A DNA stretch of 8,768 nt. It comes from an uncultured Odoribacter sp. GTDB taxonomy: Bacteria > Bacteroidota > Bacteroidia > Bacteroidales > Marinifilaceae. This document shows positions 5,889 to 8,768 of this stretch, one piece after another; the stretch's first letter is position 1; every line of letters starts with the position of its first letter. Position numbers and translations under genes: made by a program. Location of the stretch: positions 1 to 8,768 of the forward strand of contig CAJKZL010000100.1 in NCBI GenBank assembly GCA_905204385.1, read 5' to 3'. A model generated the notes under the pieces. That model was not told the origin of the DNA and made no database searches. It saw only the letters and a list, made by a program, of their open reading frames with translations.

Positions 5889-6425
5889 ATGAAGGATGTA
5901 GGTATAATCATATTGTTTATGTTGCTCTTGTGCACTTGCTGCAGCATGGTGATGGGCGCACTTCTCTATAAAAAGATGACGAAGGGGCGACGGGTTGCCG
6001 CCCACGCTCTGCCGGAGCCGGCACTGGAGGTGCTGAGCGAGCTGGGGCGCAGCGCAGGAGCCTCGTCCAACTTTTACCGTTACCGGAGAAACTACTACGT
6101 GGTTTTTCACAATGGGGAGATTTGGTTTACTAAAGAGGGAGAGCTGATCAAGGCTAAATATTATTTCACCCGGTTGCCGGAATTTCTCTGCCGGCAGATA
6201 CCGGAAGAAATCCTGAAATCGGTAGCCGGAAATTTTCCTGCCACCTATGTGTCCGGATTTGAAAGGACAGCCGAAGGATACACCATCAGTGTATTCGGGC
6301 AAACAGACGGAGAATTGTTTTTTGATGGGGAGGGAAATCTCCGTGAGGCCGTGAGCGAAGGAACGGAGCCAGGCGACTGCCGGGCTTCTCATCAGCGATT
6401 GCCGGAACACGCAATCGGATATTAA
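5889..6425 (+). CDS. PepSY-like domain protein in fimbrial operon
   Basis: A 178-residue protein with a hydrophobic N-terminal segment (about residues 4-27, cysteine-rich LLLCTCC), then a region with the PepSY-like (PF11396-type, BLIP-fold) pattern. That pattern appears as two related halves: LPEPALEVLSELG (41-53) with YYVVFHNGEIWFTKEGEL (69-86), and IPEEILKSVAGNFP (104-117) with YTISVFGQTDGELFF (131-145). Proteins of this type are usually exported in Bacteroidota and have no established activity. The N-terminal segment could be a signal peptide, a weak lipobox or a membrane anchor; basic residues after it (YKKMTKGRR) would favour a cytoplasmic C-terminus, which conflicts with the usual location. 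It lies between the major fimbrillin and the anchor gene, 92 bases after the former and 10 before the latter. A role in assembly is inference only. The last 25 residues have no clear domain. Confidence 0.65.
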   Translation: MKDVGIIILFMLLLCTCCSMVMGALLYKKMTKGRRVAAHALPEPALEVLSELGRSAGASSNFYRYRRNYYVVFHNGEIWFTKEGELIKAKYYFTRLPEFLCRQIPEEILKSVAGNFPATYVSGFERTAEGYTISVFGQTDGELFFDGEGNLREAVSEGTEPGDCRASHQRLPEHAIGY

Positions 6426-6435
6426 AGTGAAAATT

Positions 6436-7449
6436 ATGGAACTGAATGGTATACGACATCTTTTGAGGGAGCGCATCACAGGCCTGTTGTGGGGAATGGC
6501 GCTGCTTTCCGGCCTGACTGGTTGCAGTGCGGACTATTACCCGGAAGGGAGTACGGAGTCGAAGGGCCTGTTGAAGCTGGAAACCAGGGGGACGTCAGGG
6601 GGGGCGGTGTTTGCCGTCGATCCCCTCGAAGACATCCGGCTGCTGGTTTCTTACCGGGAAGGGGAGGACAACGGAAAATTCAGTTATGAGATATACAATA
6701 TTGAGCGGGGGGACTCTTCCCTCACCTCACAGATTAAGACAGGCGACTGGAATCTTACGTTGTTGTCGCCTCAGGGGGCGGCAACGATACACAATCCGGT
6801 GGCCGGGCAGCCGATGGCCGGGCAACTGATGTACGAGTACAAGCCTGCTACGCTCGACGGGCAAAGCACGCTGGCGTCCGAATTCCTTTTCGGGACAACG
6901 CCATTGCCGACCGTGGGCGTAGACCAGACTGTCAAGGTCAGCCGGGTGACGATGGCGCGCAATGTGGCCAAAATAGAGGTATTCGTCGAAAAGGCCAGCA
7001 ACATCGATCTGGGCGGTACGCAGACCATCGAGCTGACCGGCGTGCCTTCGAAAATCGACTGGGAAGGGCGGCTGATGCCCTTGAAAGACAATCCGGATAC
7101 ACTCGCCACCCCTTTGACGGGGAGGTTGAAATTTCAAGAACTGCCCGGAGGCGGTTTCGGAAGCGATACCCTGGCGTTTGTGATCCCGGCCCACCGGGGG
7201 AGGGATTTCCTGAATGACAATCCGGCGGATGTAGTGGGGCGGAAGATGTGGCTCAAGGTGACGATTAAGAACGCTCAGGAAGAAACCGTGCTGGTCAAGG
7301 CCAAGCAACTGCCGGCGGTGGCGCTTTGTAATCGGATCCTGCGCCTGAAGCTGAAACTGAATTCACTGGACTTCTCGCTACAGTATGATTTTACCACCTT
7401 GCCAGGATGGGGAGGGACGGTCGTATCGGGGGATTCGACCCTAGAGTGA
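6436..7449 (+). CDS. FimB/Mfa2-like fimbrial lipoprotein, probable anchor
   Basis: A 337-residue lipoprotein of the FimB/Mfa2 type, which in P. gingivalis Mfa fimbriae caps or anchors the pilus base and limits its length. The lipobox is LTGC (27-30). Family-like features are MARNVAKIEVFVE (173-185), the Arg-x-Val-x-x-Ile-x-Val strand common to fimbrillins; TIELTGVPSKIDWEGRL (197-213); and a last beta segment with NRILRLKLKL (299-308). The start was placed at the ATG at 6436, 10 bases after the preceding stop; an in-frame GTG at 6427 is less likely. It follows the PepSY-like gene and is expected in the same transcript. It may be a minor shaft or tip subunit instead, since fimbrillin-like lipoproteins resemble each other and the locus lacks a second candidate anchor. 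Residues 122-131 carry a 15-base tandem repeat. Confidence 0.72.
   Translation: MELNGIRHLLRERITGLLWGMALLSGLTGCSADYYPEGSTESKGLLKLETRGTSGGAVFAVDPLEDIRLLVSYREGEDNGKFSYEIYNIERGDSSLTSQIKTGDWNLTLLSPQGAATIHNPVAGQPMAGQLMYEYKPATLDGQSTLASEFLFGTTPLPTVGVDQTVKVSRVTMARNVAKIEVFVEKASNIDLGGTQTIELTGVPSKIDWEGRLMPLKDNPDTLATPLTGRLKFQELPGGGFGSDTLAFVIPAHRGRDFLNDNPADVVGRKMWLKVTIKNAQEETVLVKAKQLPAVALCNRILRLKLKLNSLDFSLQYDFTTLPGWGGTVVSGDSTLE
6800..6829 (+). repeat. 15-bp imperfect tandem repeat in the anchor gene
   Basis: TGGCCGGGCAGCCGA (6800-6814) is followed directly by TGGCCGGGCAACTGA (6815-6829), 13 of 15 bases identical. It encodes VAGQPMAGQLM (residues 122-132). The unit is five codons, so a copy change would keep the frame. 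Confidence 0.7.
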
Positions 7450-7483
7450 TCGAAAAGTGAAACAGAATCTAAAGAGAGATAAG

Positions 7484-8768
7484 ATGATGAATATAAATAA
7501 ACCGGGAAATTTTATACGCGAACGCAAAAAATGGGGATGGATGGGAGTGTGCCTGTGTATCGGTTTGTTGTCCGGATGCCGGCAGGAGGTAGAGTCTCCC
7601 GATGCCTTGGCGGGAGGAATATTTCTCTCGTATAAATCCGCCGCTGCTTCCGGTGGGGCGGCGGTGAGAGTCCGGTCGCTCGTGTTCGCGGGTACGACGG
7701 AGAGTGACAAAGTCCTGACGTATAATGCGGAGGCGGAGGGCGGCACCGGTAAGATCCCGCTTCAGGGTATTAAGCTGAACGATATCCATACGGTGATCAA
7801 CCCGGAGAAAGACCTGGGATATATCCGGACTATAGGGGATTTGCAGTCCGTGAAGATCAGCGAAAGCTTGCCCGATAGCGTGAACGACCCTTCGAGACAA
7901 CGTTACCATTGCTTTGCCAACGTATATGTCCACGAAGACGGAAGAATGACCTATGGCAAAACCGGAACGGAGGATATCAGTAAAACCCTCCTGACGACGA
8001 GCGAGTATACCATGGCGAAAATGAAGGTGGAGTTCGAGCTGAAGAGCGAAAACGATATGACTATCGACGGAATAAAGCTGGTGATCCAGAGTGTCAGGGT
8101 GAAAAATGTGCCGTTCTATGGTTACCTGATTCCCAGGGCTTACGACGGTATGAACTTTACGGAAAGAGTCGGCCATTTATCGAAGCCGGCTAGTCCTTCT
8201 GACCCTAGCTATACCGCTTCGGCTGAGGTACTGATACCGGAATACCTCAGGGCTTCCGACGAGGCTCCGAAAATGACGCTGGTGGTGACGGCAGACAGGT
8301 ATCAGGGCGGAACCAGGCTGGGAAGCTCCGAATATGAGATCGCGGTAGGAAATGCGATTGCTTCCGGAGTGAGTCAGAACGATTACAATATCGACCGGAA
8401 CAAAGTGTATACGTTCAAATTTACCAAGCTTACCGGAGCGGGAACACAGGTGGACGACTGGGTGGTGGATAAAAGCGTGACCACCTGGGAGGACCGGGAG
8501 GTAGATACGGAGGTCGGCGATATGAGCGGATTTTTTCTGGAGACGACTTATATCGACAATTTCAGAGCTTTCCGTTTGCCGCGGTATGTGAGTTTTAAGT
8601 CGATAGGCGGAGGACGGGTGACGGTGGATAAACCCACAAATCAAGAGGGCGATACGATTACGGGGAATGAATTTTCCCTGGATATAGTGTGGGACGATGC
8701 TACTCATAAAAGCGGTAAGCTGGCTTTGAGGAAAGGAAATTGGCGGACGTCGGAAGATTTTATTGTGA
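7484..8768 (+). CDS. Fimbrillin-like lipoprotein, probable accessory or tip subunit (open at the right edge)
   Basis: An open frame from the ATG at 7484 through the last base with no in-frame stop: 428 codons are visible, and the TGA at the window end is out of frame. The N-terminus is a lipoprotein signal, MMNINKPGNFIRERKKWGWMG with a lipobox LSGC (29-32), so an exported, lipidated protein is expected. The middle region is a beta-rich fimbrillin-like domain: a YHCFANVYVHEDG strand (about 140-152), TMAKMKVEFEL (about 178-188), and NIDRNKVYTFKF (about 304-315). It reaches VTTWED (Trp at 335), where typical fimbrillins end. At least 90 more residues follow, which suggests an extra C-terminal domain, as in tip or accessory subunits (FimC/D/E and Mfa3/4/5 positions). 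It lies 34 bases after the anchor gene. A second ATG at 7487 is also possible. The subtype cannot be fixed. Confidence 0.65.
   Translation, partial: MMNINKPGNFIRERKKWGWMGVCLCIGLLSGCRQEVESPDALAGGIFLSYKSAAASGGAAVRVRSLVFAGTTESDKVLTYNAEAEGGTGKIPLQGIKLNDIHTVINPEKDLGYIRTIGDLQSVKISESLPDSVNDPSRQRYHCFANVYVHEDGRMTYGKTGTEDISKTLLTTSEYTMAKMKVEFELKSENDMTIDGIKLVIQSVRVKNVPFYGYLIPRAYDGMNFTERVGHLSKPASPSDPSYTASAEVLIPEYLRASDEAPKMTLVVTADRYQGGTRLGSSEYEIAVGNAIASGVSQNDYNIDRNKVYTFKFTKLTGAGTQVDDWVVDKSVTTWEDREVDTEVGDMSGFFLETTYIDNFRAFRLPRYVSFKSIGGGRVTVDKPTNQEGDTITGNEFSLDIVWDDATHKSGKLALRKGNWRTSEDFIV

Noticed and set aside
5877..6479. 200-residue - strand frame across the PepSY-like gene
   Set aside because: Antisense of a gene with a recognisable domain and operon context; no family pattern.
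6727..7308. 193-residue - strand frame in the anchor gene
   Set aside because: Histidine/arginine-rich antisense shadow of the FimB/Mfa2-like gene.
7469..8176. 235-residue - strand frame in the last gene, and a similar one at 8177-8707
   Set aside because: Both are antisense to the long open + strand lipoprotein frame, which has a clear lipobox and fimbrillin-like pattern.

Overview
The window looks like chromosome of a gut or oral Bacteroidales bacterium (Bacteroidota). The evidence is a FimA/Mfa-type fimbrillin locus of lipoproteins, promoters with the Bacteroidetes -7 motif TAnnTTTG, A/T-rich leaders without clear Shine-Dalgarno sequences, a BatD-like protein, and a PPOX protein with a C-terminal zinc ribbon. 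I cannot assign a genus from sequence alone. No tRNA, rRNA, CRISPR array, transposase or recombinase gene was found.

Left part (1-960): two small GNAT acetyltransferases on the + strand overlap by 4 bases (ATGA) and form a translationally coupled pair. The first resembles YvbK and the second YjaB. A weak hairpin terminator follows.

Middle part (1013-3281): a near-perfect 30-bp inverted repeat (29/30 matches) brackets about 2.2 kb holding two convergent genes. On the + strand is an orphan BatD-like membrane protein. On the - strand is an FMN-binding PPOX-fold protein with a zinc ribbon and a very good promoter. The left arm contains the first ATG of the BatD-like frame, and each arm is itself a small dyad with a G/C-rich loop. 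It could be an invertible segment or two copies of a dispersed palindromic repeat; the sequence alone does not decide.

Right part (3282-8768): a regulated fimbrial locus. An AraC-family regulator (3577-4467) is followed by an intergenic region with a TAnnTTTG promoter and an upstream palindrome. Then come a FimA/Mfa1-like major fimbrillin lipoprotein, a long hairpin directly after its stop, a PepSY-like membrane or exported protein, a FimB/Mfa2-like lipoprotein (probable anchor), and a larger lipoprotein (probable accessory or tip subunit) that is open at the right edge. In this pathway lipoprotein precursors are exported, anchored in the outer membrane, processed and polymerised by strand exchange. 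The hairpin after the major subunit may help set a high ratio of shaft subunit to anchor and tip. The PepSY-like gene inside the operon is the least expected member.
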